A DNA stretch of 64,000 bases, taken from the NCBI RefSeq assembly GCF_007743815.1, contig NZ_CP036265.1, positions 3,738,823 to 3,802,822 of the forward strand, written 5' to 3'. This DNA is from Alienimonas californiensis. Its GTDB lineage: Bacteria; Planctomycetota; Planctomycetia; Planctomycetales; Planctomycetaceae. The notes beneath the pieces were generated by a model that saw nothing but the letters and a program-made list of their open reading frames with translations, ran no database searches and was not told the origin of the DNA. Positions 43,548 to 52,178 of this stretch are shown here, piece after piece; the stretch's first letter is position 1, and the number at the start of each line of letters is the position of its first letter. Made by a program: the position numbers and the translations under genes.

Positions 43548-43970
43548 ATGGCGGCTGCAGCTGGCGAAAAGTTCGCGCTGACGATCCCCAGCGACACCGA
43601 GGCCGGTATGGCCGCGCAGAACCGCATTCTCAAGTCCTTGGAGCGCCTCGGCTACACGGAGCGGGACCTGTTCGGGATGCGGCTGGCTTTGGAGGAGGCG
43701 CTGGTCAACGCGATTAAGCACGGGAACAAACGCTCCGAGGACAAGGTCGTCCGCGTGATGTGCCAACTGGACGAGGAATCCGCCCGCGTGGTGATCCGCG
43801 ATCAGGGCGAGGGTTTCGATCCCGGCGACGTGCCGGACCCCACGGCGGAGGAGAATCTCGACCGTCCCTGCGGCCGCGGCATCATGCTGATGCGCTCGTT
43901 CATGACCGAGGTCACCTACGCCGACAGCGGCCGCGAAGTGACGTTGGTAAAGGACCGCACGATCGGCTGA
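43548..43970 (+). CDS. RsbW/SpoIIAB-type anti-sigma serine kinase
   Basis: 140 aa from ATG 43548; an in-frame TTG precedes it by one codon. GHKL ATPase fold: N box with E50-A-L-V-N54 (EEALVNAIKHGNK), G1 box D85-Q-G-E-G-F, G2 box GRGIMLMRSFMTEVTY. By family it phosphorylates the STAS partner and can hold a sigma factor or another regulator. The preceding 93 bp contain a small CCCGGCG/CGCCGGG stem (43482-43502) of unclear importance. Confidence 0.92.
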   Translation: MAAAAGEKFALTIPSDTEAGMAAQNRILKSLERLGYTERDLFGMRLALEEALVNAIKHGNKRSEDKVVRVMCQLDEESARVVIRDQGEGFDPGDVPDPTAEENLDRPCGRGIMLMRSFMTEVTYADSGREVTLVKDRTIG

Positions 43971-44013
43971 GGCGCCCGCGGGCGAACCGGTCGGGAACTG
44001 CGGGTGTCAGGGC

Positions 44014-44042
44014 TTGCGAAAGTTTGGCGAGAACCCTACCGT
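44014..44042 (+). promoter_or_regulatory. Promoter candidate for tRNA-Asn
   Basis: TTGCGA (44014-44019), 17-bp spacer, TACCGT (44037-44042), about 53 bp before the tRNA. Confidence 0.45.
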
Positions 44043-44095
44043 TCCGCCCCGCCGCTTCGGCCGTCCCTCTTGGGCGCCGCCGCGACGATCCTCGA

Positions 44096-44167
44096 TCCCC
44101 GATAGCTCAACGGTAGAGCGAGCGGCTGTTAACCGCTAGGTTGTAGGTTCGAATCCTACTCGGGGAG
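44096..44167 (+). tRNA. tRNA-Asn (GTT)
   Basis: 72-nt cloverleaf: acceptor TCCCCGA paired with TCGGGGA, discriminator G; D arm GCTC/GAGC; anticodon stem AGCGG/CCGCT with loop CTGTTAA (anticodon GTT at 44128-44130); T arm GTAGG TTCGAAT CCTAC. CCA is not encoded. Confidence 0.97.
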
Positions 44168-44478
44168 CTCTCTTTGACTGTCGCCCCGGGATCGGGGCGG
44201 TTCGACGCCCGCGATCTTCGCGGGCGATTTGCGTTTGGGTCTCCGCAACGGCGCACGTCGGCACCGTCCCCGTCGTCGGGAGCCCGTCGTCGGACAATGT
44301 CGGCACGGTGGCGGCGGCGGACGGGGTCGCGATACCGTGAGCGGCCGGCAATCCGGCGACCCGACGAGACGGCACGATCACATCGCACGCTTCTAATTCG
44401 TCCGTCCGCGGACCGCTCGAACCCCCCCGCAACTCGTCAGACGAACCGTCGGCTGACGGACCGGGTCCGCGGTTTCGG
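44168..44478. other. Non-coding stretch after tRNA-Asn, 311 bp
   Basis: Holds the tRNA terminator hairpin (44206-44226) and a second small stem (44182-44199). The last 138 bases (44341-44478) are open in the frame of the following transporter but lack ATG, GTG or TTG; see that gene. Confidence 0.45.
44206..44226 (+). terminator. Terminator of tRNA-Asn
   Basis: Perfect 9-bp stem CGCCCGCGA / TCGCGGGCG with a TCT loop, followed by ATTTGCGTTTGGG. About 40 bases after the tRNA. Confidence 0.6.
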
Positions 44479-45717
44479 CTGCGGGATCTGGGGCCGGCGA
44501 TCATCGTCGCCAGCGTGGTGCTCGGGCCGGGCAGCATTCTGACCGCCTCGCAGGTCGGAGCGGCGAGCGGATCGCGGCTGCTGTGGGTCCTCGTCTTCGC
44601 CGCGGCCGTGATGGCCGGGACCGTGGCGCTGGCGGCCCGGGTGGGGGCGGCGTTGGCCGGCAGTCCGTGCGACGAGCTCGCCGCCCGCCTGGGCCGGCCG
44701 GTCGCAGTTTTGGTCGGGGGGACGCTGTTTCTGGTGGTGGTCGGTTTTCAGTCGAGCAACAACTTCGCCGTCGTCACCGCCCTCGAACCGCTGTTGCTGG
44801 GGCCCGACGGCGGGGCGTTCCCGGATTGGGCGACCGCCGCGATTCTGCTGGGGGTGAACGGGGTTGTGGTGGCCGCGGTGCTCGGGCTGCGGGGGCTCTA
44901 CGCCAAGCTGGAGGGGCTGATGCGGGCGCTGGTTGCGGTGATGGCGGCGGCGTTCCTCGTCAATCTGGCCTTCGCCCGGCCGTCGATCTCGGAGGCGCTG
45001 CGCGGACTGATCCCCTCGGCGCCCGGCGGGGACCTGCGAGCGCTGGGCGTGCCGTTACTGGGGTTGGTGGCGACGACCTTCTCCGTCGCCGGGGCGTTCT
45101 ATCAGGCCTATCTCGTCAAGGAAAAAGGCTGGACGCGGGCGGACGGGGGGCGGGCGAGCGTCGAGGCGGTGCTCGGGGCGGCGGCGCTGGGGGCGATGAC
45201 GGGAACGATTCTGTTGACCGCCGCCGCCACCCTGCACGGGCGGGCGGGCGGCGCCGAGGTGGCCTCGACGGCCGATCTGGCCCGGCAACTCGAGCCGCTG
45301 TTCGGCGGGTGGGCGGTGGCGATCTTCGCGATCGGCATCTGCGCGGGGGCCTTGGGGTCCTTCCTCGGCAACGCCCTGATCGGCGGCACGCTGCTGGCGG
45401 ACGGGCTGGGGAAGGGGACCTCGCTCGAATCCGGCTGGGTCCGTGGGCTGACGGTCGCGGCGCTGCTGACCGCGGCCGGCATCGCCGCCGTGGTGCTGGC
45501 CGGCGGGGCGGAGCGGGTCACGGCGATCGTCGTCGCCCAGGCTCTCACCGTGCTCGGCGGGCCGCTGCTGGCCGGGGCGCTGCTGTATCTGGGCACCTGC
45601 GTGACGCCGCGGCCGCCGCTGTGGACCTTTGCCGCAGCGGGTCTCGGGGCGGCGATCCAGTTGGCGCTGGCCGTCCGTACGGCGTGGCGCCTGTGGGAGT
45701 CGGCGACCGGCGGGTGA
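44479..45717 (+). CDS. Nramp-related membrane transporter 2 (start unclear)
   Basis: About 412 aa if translated from CTG 44479 (RDLGPAIIVASVVLGPGS). Eleven or so helices; first helix carries GPGSILTASQVGAASG in place of the DPGN motif, like its relative at 6299. The first canonical start in frame is GTG 44515, inside helix 1, which would cut the helix in half; upstream the frame is open to a TGA at 44338 but has no ATG, GTG or TTG. Either a rare start codon is used or a frameshift has separated the start (an ATG at 44298 lies in another frame). Substrate unknown. Confidence 0.75.
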   Translation: MRDLGPAIIVASVVLGPGSILTASQVGAASGSRLLWVLVFAAAVMAGTVALAARVGAALAGSPCDELAARLGRPVAVLVGGTLFLVVVGFQSSNNFAVVTALEPLLLGPDGGAFPDWATAAILLGVNGVVVAAVLGLRGLYAKLEGLMRALVAVMAAAFLVNLAFARPSISEALRGLIPSAPGGDLRALGVPLLGLVATTFSVAGAFYQAYLVKEKGWTRADGGRASVEAVLGAAALGAMTGTILLTAAATLHGRAGGAEVASTADLARQLEPLFGGWAVAIFAIGICAGALGSFLGNALIGGTLLADGLGKGTSLESGWVRGLTVAALLTAAGIAAVVLAGGAERVTAIVVAQALTVLGGPLLAGALLYLGTCVTPRPPLWTFAAAGLGAAIQLALAVRTAWRLWESATGG

Positions 45718-45743
45718 GGTCGCGGCGCCGAGGGTTCGCTCCG

Positions 45744-45749
45744 TAAGCT
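45744..45749 (+). promoter_or_regulatory. TAAGCT -10-like element, six bases before ATG
   Basis: TAAGCT then six bases then ATG 45756 of nagB. The longer string TCCGTAAGCTG also occurs at 58435 upstream of the VWA gene, there with a leader of about 46 bases. Confidence 0.45.
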
Positions 45750-45755
45750 GCATCG

Positions 45756-46496
45756 ATGCAAATCGAAATCCATTCCGACGCCGCCGCGATGGGGCGGGCC
45801 GCCGCCGCCCGCGGAGCCGACGTGCTTCGCAGGGCCATCGCGGAAAATGGCTCCGCGGCCCTGATCGTCGCCACCGGGGCCAGTCAGTTCGAAGTGCTCG
45901 CGGCGCTGGTGAAGGAACCGGACATTGACTGGTCGAAGGTCGTCGGCTTTCACCTCGACGAATACCTCGGCCTGCCGCTGGACCACCCGGCCAGCTTCCG
46001 GGGGTATCTGCGGGAACGGTTCGTCAGCAAAGTCCCGCTGAAGGCGTTTCACGAACTGAACGGCGAGGCGGCCGACCCGGACGCCGAACTTCGCCGGGTG
46101 GGCGACCTGCTGACGGCCCAGCCGATCGACGTGGCGTTCGTCGGCATCGGCGAGAACGGGCACCTCGCCTTCAACGATCCGCCGGCGGACTTCGAGACCC
46201 GCGACCCCTATCTGGTCGTCGACCTGGACGAGGCCTGCCGTCGGCAACAACACGGCGAGGGCTGGTTCGACTCGCTGGAGGCCGTACCGAAACAAGCCCT
46301 CAGCATGTCCGTCCGGCAGATTCTCCAGAGCCGCATGATCGTCTGCTCCGTGCCGGACGAGCGGAAGGCGGACGCGGTGCGGGCGTCGGTCGAGGGGCCG
46401 GTCACGCCGGAGGTGCCGGCGTCCATCCTTCAACAGCATGCCGACTGCACGCTGATGCTGGACGAGGCGGCGGCGTCGAAGTTGTCGAACCGATGA
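45756..46496 (+). CDS. nagB: Glucosamine-6-phosphate deaminase
   Basis: 246 aa from ATG 45756. Converts glucosamine 6-phosphate to fructose 6-phosphate and ammonia. Visible: [20 protein letters not shown] (phosphate loop), [20 protein letters not shown] with the catalytic Asp, [17 protein letters not shown] with the catalytic His, and [18 protein letters not shown]. No allosteric-domain features beyond this length. Its stop overlaps the nagA start (ATGA), so the two act as an amino-sugar operon. Confidence 0.94.
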   Translation: MQIEIHSDAAAMGRAAAARGADVLRRAIAENGSAALIVATGASQFEVLAALVKEPDIDWSKVVGFHLDEYLGLPLDHPASFRGYLRERFVSKVPLKAFHELNGEAADPDAELRRVGDLLTAQPIDVAFVGIGENGHLAFNDPPADFETRDPYLVVDLDEACRRQQHGEGWFDSLEAVPKQALSMSVRQILQSRMIVCSVPDERKADAVRASVEGPVTPEVPASILQQHADCTLMLDEAAASKLSNR

Positions 46497-47428
46497 GCGG
46501 GCCGCACAACCCGCCGGCGTTCTTCGACTTGCAGGTGAACGGCTACGCCGGCGTCGACTTCAACCGCGACGGCCTCACCGCCGACGACCTGCACGCCGCC
46601 TGCGCACGCATCGCCGTGGACGGCGTCGCCGGGTTCCTGCCGACGGTCATCACGGACGACCTCGACGCGATGGGCCGCCGCCTGCGGCGGCTCGCCGAAC
46701 TGCGGGAGCAGGACGAACTCGCCCGCCGGCTGATCGTCGGTCTGCACGTCGAGGGGCCGTTCCTCAACGAAACCGCCGGCTACATCGGTGCCCACCCGAT
46801 CGCCCACGCCCGGCCGGCCGACGCGGAGGCGATGCACCGGTTGCTGGAGGCCGGCGGCGGGCTGGTGCGGCTCGTCACGCTCGCTCCGGAACGCGACCCG
46901 GGGTTCGCCGTCACCCGGCTGCTCGCGGACGCCGGGGTGACGGTCGCCGCGGGGCACTGCGACCCGTCGCGGGACGAGCTCGCCGCGGCGTGCGACGCCG
47001 GGCTGACCCTGTTCACGCACCTCGGCAACGGCTGCCCGGCGAGCCTGCCGCGGCACGACAACGTGATCCACCGGGCGCTCTCCCTGCGGGACCGGCTGCG
47101 GTTCACGCTGATCGCCGACGGCGTCCATCTCCCGTTCTGGTTTCTGCGGGACGTGATCGCACTGGCGGGGCTCGACCGCTGTGCGGTCGTCAGCGACGCC
47201 GTCACCGCGGCCGGGCTGGGGCCGGGGCGGTTCACCTTGGGGGCTTGGGAGCTGGAAGTGGGCGAGGACCTCGCCTGCCGGGCCCCGGGCGGGGAGCACC
47301 TCGTCGGCTCGGCCTGCCCGCTGTCGATCGCCTTCGAGCGGCTGCAATCCGCCTGCGGCTTCACCCGGACGGAGGCGACGAGCCTCACCAGCGCCCACCC
47401 CCGGGCGTTCCTCGGCGACGCGACCTAA
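46493..47428 (+). CDS. nagA: N-acetylglucosamine-6-phosphate deacetylase-like protein
   Basis: 311 aa from ATG 46493, overlapping nagB. Amidohydrolase TIM barrel: [26 protein letters not shown] (metal Glu), [42 protein letters not shown] and [15 protein letters not shown] with the catalytic Asp. It lacks the N-terminal beta-sandwich segment of typical NagA (about 380 aa), and THLFNAM is replaced by THLGNGCP, so substrate could differ from standard GlcNAc-6-P. Position after nagB supports amino-sugar use. Confidence 0.87.
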   Translation: MSGPHNPPAFFDLQVNGYAGVDFNRDGLTADDLHAACARIAVDGVAGFLPTVITDDLDAMGRRLRRLAELREQDELARRLIVGLHVEGPFLNETAGYIGAHPIAHARPADAEAMHRLLEAGGGLVRLVTLAPERDPGFAVTRLLADAGVTVAAGHCDPSRDELAAACDAGLTLFTHLGNGCPASLPRHDNVIHRALSLRDRLRFTLIADGVHLPFWFLRDVIALAGLDRCAVVSDAVTAAGLGPGRFTLGAWELEVGEDLACRAPGGEHLVGSACPLSIAFERLQSACGFTRTEATSLTSAHPRAFLGDAT

Positions 47429-47450
47429 GCCGGAGCCATGGCTCCGGCTT
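47427..47450 (+). terminator. Family-D 24-bp palindrome after nagA
   Basis: Identical to 25981-26004 (half-site AAGCCGGAGCCA). Its first two bases are the last two of the nagA stop. Confidence 0.7.
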
Positions 47451-47499
47451 GGGGCGTCTGGGTTGTTCACGCATCGCCGGAGCGGATCATGCCCGCATC

Positions 47500-50391
47500 G
47501 TGACGAACCCCGACCCAACCACCGACGCCGCCGCTCCCCCCCGCTACATCGTGGGGATCGACCTGGGCACGACGAACTGCGCCGTCGCCTTCGTCGACAC
47601 CGCGGCCGGTGAGGCGGGCGCCGCCGGCACTCGGGTCCGCACCTGGACGATCCCGCAACTCGTCGCCGCGGGCACGGTCGAGGGGCGGGAGAACCTGCCG
47701 TCGTTCCTCTATTGCCCCGCCGAGGGCGAGTTCCCCCCGCACGCCCTCGCCCCCCCGTGGGGCGACCCGGCGGCGGTGGGAACCGGGGCGAAGGGCGCGG
47801 TGCCGGAGTGGGCCGTCGGCACGTTCGCCCGGGACCACGGGGCGAAGGTGCCCGGTCGGCAGGTGAGCAGTTCGAAGTCCTGGCTGTGCCACCCCGGCGT
47901 GGACCGCACCGCCCCGCTGCTGCCCTGGCACGCGGCGGAGGGCGTGGAGCGGCTCTCCCCGGTGGAGGCCTCCGCGGCCCTGCTGGCCCACCTCCGGGCG
48001 GCGTGGGATCACGCCCACCCGCACGCCCCGCTGGCGGAGCAGGACGTCGTCCTCACCCTCCCGGCCAGCTTCGACGAGGTCGCGAGGGAACTCACGGTGA
48101 AGGCCGCCCGCACCGCCGGGCTGCCGCGGGTCGTGCTGATCGAGGAACCGCAGGCGGCCTTTTACGCCTGGCTGGCCCGGCACCCCGACAACTGGCAGGA
48201 ACAGGTCGCCCCGAACACCAACGTCCTCGTCTGCGACATCGGCGGCGGCACCAGCGACTTCGCGCTCATCAGAGTGAAGCCCCCTGCTTCGCCGTCGCCG
48301 CTAGGCGGCGCGACTGACGGCAAGGTCGAGTTCCACCGCGTCGCCGTCGGCGAGCACCTGATCCTCGGCGGCGACAACCTCGACTTGGCCCTCGCCCATC
48401 ACCTCGAAGACCGGCTGAAGAAGGACGGCACGGAGCTGGCCCCGAAGCAGTGGGACGTGCTGGTCCGCCAGAGCCGCCGGGCGAAAGAAACGCTGCTGGG
48501 CGAGGACGCCCCGGCGTCCGTCACCGTCACGCTGCCCGGGGCCGGGCGGGCGCTGGTGGCCGGCGGGCTGAGCGTCTCCGCCGACGGCGACGCCGCCCGC
48601 GCGGCCCTCCTCGAGGGCTTCTTGCCGACCGTGCCCGTCACCGCCGTGCCGGACCGCAAAGACGCGGGCTTCCGCGAGGTCGGCCTGCCCTACGCCGCGG
48701 ACGCCGGCATCACCCGGCACCTCGCCCGCTTCCTCTCCACCCACGGGGCCGTCGCAGGGGCGGGCGAGGGCGAACCGGCCCGGCCGGACGCGGTCCTGTT
48801 CAACGGCGGCTTCTTCGCCTCCCCGGTGCTGCGGGACCGCCTGCTGGGGGCTCTCTCCGATTGGTTCCCGACCGGCGACCGCCCGGTCGTGCTGGCGAAC
48901 GATCGGCTCGACCTCGCCGTCTCCCGCGGGGCGGCGTACTTCGGTCTGGTGCGGCGGGGGCTGGGCGTGCGGGTCGAAGCCGGCCTCGCCCGCACTTATT
49001 ACCTTGGGGCCGAGGACGGGGAGCACGGCGAGCCGCGGGCCGTCTGCGTGGTCCCGGCCGGCACCCGACCGGGCGAAACGGTCCGCCTGCCGGACACCCC
49101 GGTGCGGGTTCGCGTCGGCCGGCCGGTCGAGCTGCCGGTGTTCAGCAGCGGGGTGCGTCTGACCGACCCCGCCGGCTCCGTGCATGCGGTGGACGAAACG
49201 CAGTTCGCCTCCCTGCCGCTGATCCGCACGGTCCTCAAGGCGAAGGGGAAGGAGGGCGACGAACTGCCGGCGCTGCTGGAAGCGGGGCTGTCCGAGATCG
49301 GCACGCTGGACCTCGCCGTGCGGGAACGGCGGGAGGACGGCACGTCCGGCAACCGGTGGCGGTTGTCGTTCGACGTCCGCAGCACGACCCGCACGGATCT
49401 CTCCGCCCACGCCGGCGCCGGGGAGGCGGCCGGGGTGGCGGACGACGAAACGCTCGCCGCGCTGGAGGCCGTGCTGGACGACGCCTTCGGTTCGGCGGAC
49501 GGCTCGATGAAGCCCTCGCTCAAACCGCGGGACGTGAACGACGCCCTCGCCGAGGCCGCCGGTTCGCCCCGCTCCGACTGGCCGCCCACCCTGCTGCGGA
49601 GCCTGTGGGAAGGGCTGATGGATCGCGAATCGGGCCGGCGGGAGTCGTCCGCCCGGGAGGCCCGCTGGCTGAACCTGCTCGGCTACGCCCTGCGGCCGGG
49701 CTACGGCGTGGCGCTGGACGACTGGCGCGTCGCCGAGACCTGGCGCCGCCTGCACGGCCGCCTGGCCCATGCGGACCCGGCGGTCGTCAGCCAGTCGCAC
49801 GTCCTCTGGCGGCGGATCGGCGGCGGGCTGGAAGCTGGGCAGCAAAGGGCGCTCGCCTCGCCGCTGATGGGAGCGGTGAAGAGTGGCGGGAAGAAGGGCC
49901 CCGCGGCGGATCCGGAGTTGCTGCGCTTGCTTGCCTCGCTGGAGCGCCTGCCGACCGGCGAGCGGGAAACGCTCGGTCGGGCCTTCGTCAAGCTGGCGGC
50001 GAAGGAGGAGAACGCCGGCCGCCGGGAGACGCTCTGGTGGGCCGTCGGCCGCACCGGCGCCCGCGTGCCGCTGTACGGCCCGGCGAACAGCGTCGTTCCC
50101 GCCCGCGTCGCCGCAGACTGGGCCGATTCGCTCATCGGGCAGTTCGAGTCGCTGCCCGACGCCGACGACAATCGCCCGCCGCTCTGGCCGGTCGTGCAGC
50201 TGGCCCGCAAAACTGGCGACCGCTACCTCGACTTCGCCCGGGAGCCGCAGCTCCGCGTGATGCAGTGGCTCGCCGAGGAGGACGCCCCCTCGCACTGGGT
50301 GGCCCTGGTGCGGGACGGCGGTCGATTGGATCACGAGGAAGAGGGCCTGGCGTTCGGCGAAAGCCTCCCGGCTGGGTTGCGGTTGGGGTGA
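47500..50391 (+). CDS. Large Hsp70-family chaperone
   Basis: 963 aa from GTG 47500; the frame upstream to 46990 runs inside nagA and is a shadow. N-terminal ATPase: YIVGIDLGTTNCAVAFVDT, VVLTLPASFDEVARELTVKA, LIEEPQAAFYAW and NVLVCDIGGGTSDFALIRV. The middle has FNGGFFASPVLRDRLLGALS in the adenosine region. The C-terminal 450 residues differ from DnaK and are of unknown function. Residues about 263-271 (SPSPLGGA) come from a palindromic arm inserted in the beta-hairpin after the phosphate-2 motif. No DnaJ or GrpE gene nearby. Confidence 0.9.
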   Translation: MTNPDPTTDAAAPPRYIVGIDLGTTNCAVAFVDTAAGEAGAAGTRVRTWTIPQLVAAGTVEGRENLPSFLYCPAEGEFPPHALAPPWGDPAAVGTGAKGAVPEWAVGTFARDHGAKVPGRQVSSSKSWLCHPGVDRTAPLLPWHAAEGVERLSPVEASAALLAHLRAAWDHAHPHAPLAEQDVVLTLPASFDEVARELTVKAARTAGLPRVVLIEEPQAAFYAWLARHPDNWQEQVAPNTNVLVCDIGGGTSDFALIRVKPPASPSPLGGATDGKVEFHRVAVGEHLILGGDNLDLALAHHLEDRLKKDGTELAPKQWDVLVRQSRRAKETLLGEDAPASVTVTLPGAGRALVAGGLSVSADGDAARAALLEGFLPTVPVTAVPDRKDAGFREVGLPYAADAGITRHLARFLSTHGAVAGAGEGEPARPDAVLFNGGFFASPVLRDRLLGALSDWFPTGDRPVVLANDRLDLAVSRGAAYFGLVRRGLGVRVEAGLARTYYLGAEDGEHGEPRAVCVVPAGTRPGETVRLPDTPVRVRVGRPVELPVFSSGVRLTDPAGSVHAVDETQFASLPLIRTVLKAKGKEGDELPALLEAGLSEIGTLDLAVRERREDGTSGNRWRLSFDVRSTTRTDLSAHAGAGEAAGVADDETLAALEAVLDDAFGSADGSMKPSLKPRDVNDALAEAAGSPRSDWPPTLLRSLWEGLMDRESGRRESSAREARWLNLLGYALRPGYGVALDDWRVAETWRRLHGRLAHADPAVVSQSHVLWRRIGGGLEAGQQRALASPLMGAVKSGGKKGPAADPELLRLLASLERLPTGERETLGRAFVKLAAKEENAGRRETLWWAVGRTGARVPLYGPANSVVPARVAADWADSLIGQFESLPDADDNRPPLWPVVQLARKTGDRYLDFAREPQLRVMQWLAEEDAPSHWVALVRDGGRLDHEEEGLAFGESLPAGLRLG
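48288..48312 (+). repeat. Family-A single arm inside the Hsp70 coding region
   Basis: 25-bp arm starting TTCGCCGTCGCCGCTAGGCG, read as SPSPLGGA. Exact reverse complement of 56680-56704 and of the right arm at 14450-14474. It occupies a turn between two strands of the actin fold. Confidence 0.85.
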
Positions 50392-50404
50392 GGGCCTTCC
50401 CCGG

Positions 50405-50429
50405 TTCGCCGTCGCCGTGAGGCGGCGCG
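50405..50429 (+). repeat. Family-A single arm after the Hsp70 gene
   Basis: Identical to 1409-1433. 13 bp after the Hsp70 stop. A lone 6-bp-stem hairpin, too weak to be sure of terminator function. Confidence 0.75.
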
Positions 50430-50494
50430 AACGCGGGGTTGCGCATGAAGACTGTCCCGCCGCGTATCCCCTTTCGCCGATGCGTCGTCCGCGG

Positions 50495-50500
50495 GATACT
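50495..50500 (+). promoter_or_regulatory. GATACT -10-like element, six bases before ATG
   Basis: GATACT, six bases, ATG 50507. Five of six in the TANNNT scheme plus the same spacing as other genes here. Confidence 0.35.
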
Positions 50501-50506
50501 CGCCAC

Positions 50507-52066
50507 ATGCTCGCCCGCCTCGCCGCCGCCGTTCTCGCCAGCGGACTCGCCGCCGGGGGGACGTTCGCCGCCGAGGCGCCGCCGGGACGAGTGGAGTTCC
50601 TGCTGCTCGCCCCTCGCGGGCCGGTGCGGGTGGCGGTGGACGTGACGGTCGATCGCCAGCCCTTCACGGACTCCGCCGCACGCTATCGGGACACGCTGCT
50701 GGCCTCCGTGGACGCCGACGGCGACGGCCGCGTCACCCGGGCCGAGGCCGCCCGCACGCCGACCCCCCGGGCGCTGGGCGCCGGTGCGAACGCCAATGAC
50801 GCCGTCGAAGAATTGCTCGCCCTGTTCGACGCCGCCGACGAGTCCGGCCTGCCGGCCGAGCAATTCCGCGCCTGGGTCGAGGGGGTGATGGGGCCGCCGC
50901 TGCGGGTTCGGCAACGCTTCGCCGGCGGGGACGCCGCGGACGTGGTCCACGTCCTGGACGCGGACGGCGACGGCCGCCTCACCCCGGAGGAACTGCGGAA
51001 CGACCAGTCGATCAGCCACGGCGTCGCCGGGCCGTACGACTTCGACGCCGACGGTACCCTCTCCGCGGCGGAACTGGCGCCCTTCCGTTCCGCGACGCAG
51101 CGGGCCGAACGCCGACACTTTCCGCCCTCCAGCCCCTTTCGATTGCTCTCCCCCGCGGCGGCGCCCGGACTGTCCGCGGACCTCGCCGCCCGTTACGGGA
51201 CCTCCGAAACGCCGCCGGAGCCGCACCTCGAACTGAGCGTGCGGCTGATCGCCCGCAGCTTCGGCCTGCCGCGGCTCGCCGTGGTCGAGAACCGGGCGCC
51301 GGAGCGGCTGACGGTCGTGCCGGACCGGCGCTCCCTCACCCTCACCGTGGACGCCGACGAGGCCGCCGGGGAGCCGGGGCTGGAGGTCGAGTTTGCGGCG
51401 GATCGGGTCGAACTGCTGGGCTCCGACGCGATCTCGCTGGGCCTGCTGGACATGGTGCGGGCGGACGCCGACGCCAACGACTACCTCGACGAAATGGAGT
51501 TTCCCGCCGCGAACCTCCCCGGCGGGCCGGAGTTCGAGGACGTGGACCGCGACGGCGACGGCCAGGCGACCCGGGAGGAAGTGCGGGCCTATCTGGAGGA
51601 GGATCAACGGTTGGCGAACAGCCGGATCTACCTGCTCAGCGAGGCGGCGCGGTCGGAGTTGTTCGGCCTGCTGGACGCGAACGGCGACGGTCGACTGACC
51701 CCGGCCGAGCGGGTCGCCGCCGCGGGGGCCTTCGCCGCCTCCGGGTCGGACAGCGGGGCGCTGGCCTCGCTGGACCGCGACGGTGACGGGGCGGTGGTCC
51801 CCGGCGAACTGATCGGCCGGTTCACGCTGCACCTCGGCCCCGGCCGGGCCCCGGACCGCCCGCCGTCGGAGGAGGAACTGGAGACGATCCGCGGCCGCGA
51901 GCCGAGCGTTCCGACCGAGGAGGGCCCGGAGTGGTTCCGCCGCTCCGACCGCAACGGCGACGGGGCGGTCACCTGGGCGGAGTTCGTCGGCCCCCGGGAT
52001 GCCTTCGTGCGGTTCGATGCCGACGGCGACGGCTCCCTCACCCCGGACGAAACGGCGGCGAAATGA
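50507..52066 (+). CDS. Secreted multi-EF-hand calcium-binding protein
   Basis: 519 aa from ATG 50507, which opens directly on a signal peptide (LARLAAAVLASGLAAGGTFA); ATG 50480 would add a nine-residue charged leader. Nine EF-hand-type loops can be counted, for example DADGDGRVTRAE, DADGDGRLTPEE, DFDADGTLSAAE, DRDGDGQATREE, DANGDGRLTPAE, DRDGDGAVVPGE, DRNGDGAVTWAE and DADGDGSLTPDE. A beta-rich segment lies between loops 3 and 4. Probably a Ca-dependent extracytoplasmic binding or structural protein. Confidence 0.88.
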   Translation: MLARLAAAVLASGLAAGGTFAAEAPPGRVEFLLLAPRGPVRVAVDVTVDRQPFTDSAARYRDTLLASVDADGDGRVTRAEAARTPTPRALGAGANANDAVEELLALFDAADESGLPAEQFRAWVEGVMGPPLRVRQRFAGGDAADVVHVLDADGDGRLTPEELRNDQSISHGVAGPYDFDADGTLSAAELAPFRSATQRAERRHFPPSSPFRLLSPAAAPGLSADLAARYGTSETPPEPHLELSVRLIARSFGLPRLAVVENRAPERLTVVPDRRSLTLTVDADEAAGEPGLEVEFAADRVELLGSDAISLGLLDMVRADADANDYLDEMEFPAANLPGGPEFEDVDRDGDGQATREEVRAYLEEDQRLANSRIYLLSEAARSELFGLLDANGDGRLTPAERVAAAGAFAASGSDSGALASLDRDGDGAVVPGELIGRFTLHLGPGRAPDRPPSEEELETIRGREPSVPTEEGPEWFRRSDRNGDGAVTWAEFVGPRDAFVRFDADGDGSLTPDETAAK

Positions 52067-52178
52067 ACACGGTCCGCCTCCCGCTGCGTTGTTCGTATCA
52101 GTGATCGCCGTTCAAGAACCCGGACGCGTCGGCGAATCGTTAGACTGAAGCCCCCTGACTCCCACCGGACCCGCCGCG

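Noticed and set aside
44107-44537. Minus-strand frames across the tRNA that end in SRIRTYNLAVNSRSLYR and RAPRVGFEPTT
   Set aside because: These are antisense reads of tRNA-Asn, a well-known source of false proteins; the tRNA cloverleaf is complete.
46990-47499. N-terminal extension of the Hsp70 frame
   Set aside because: It lies inside nagA in another frame and has Arg/Gly shadow composition; the Hsp70 fold starts after GTG 47500.
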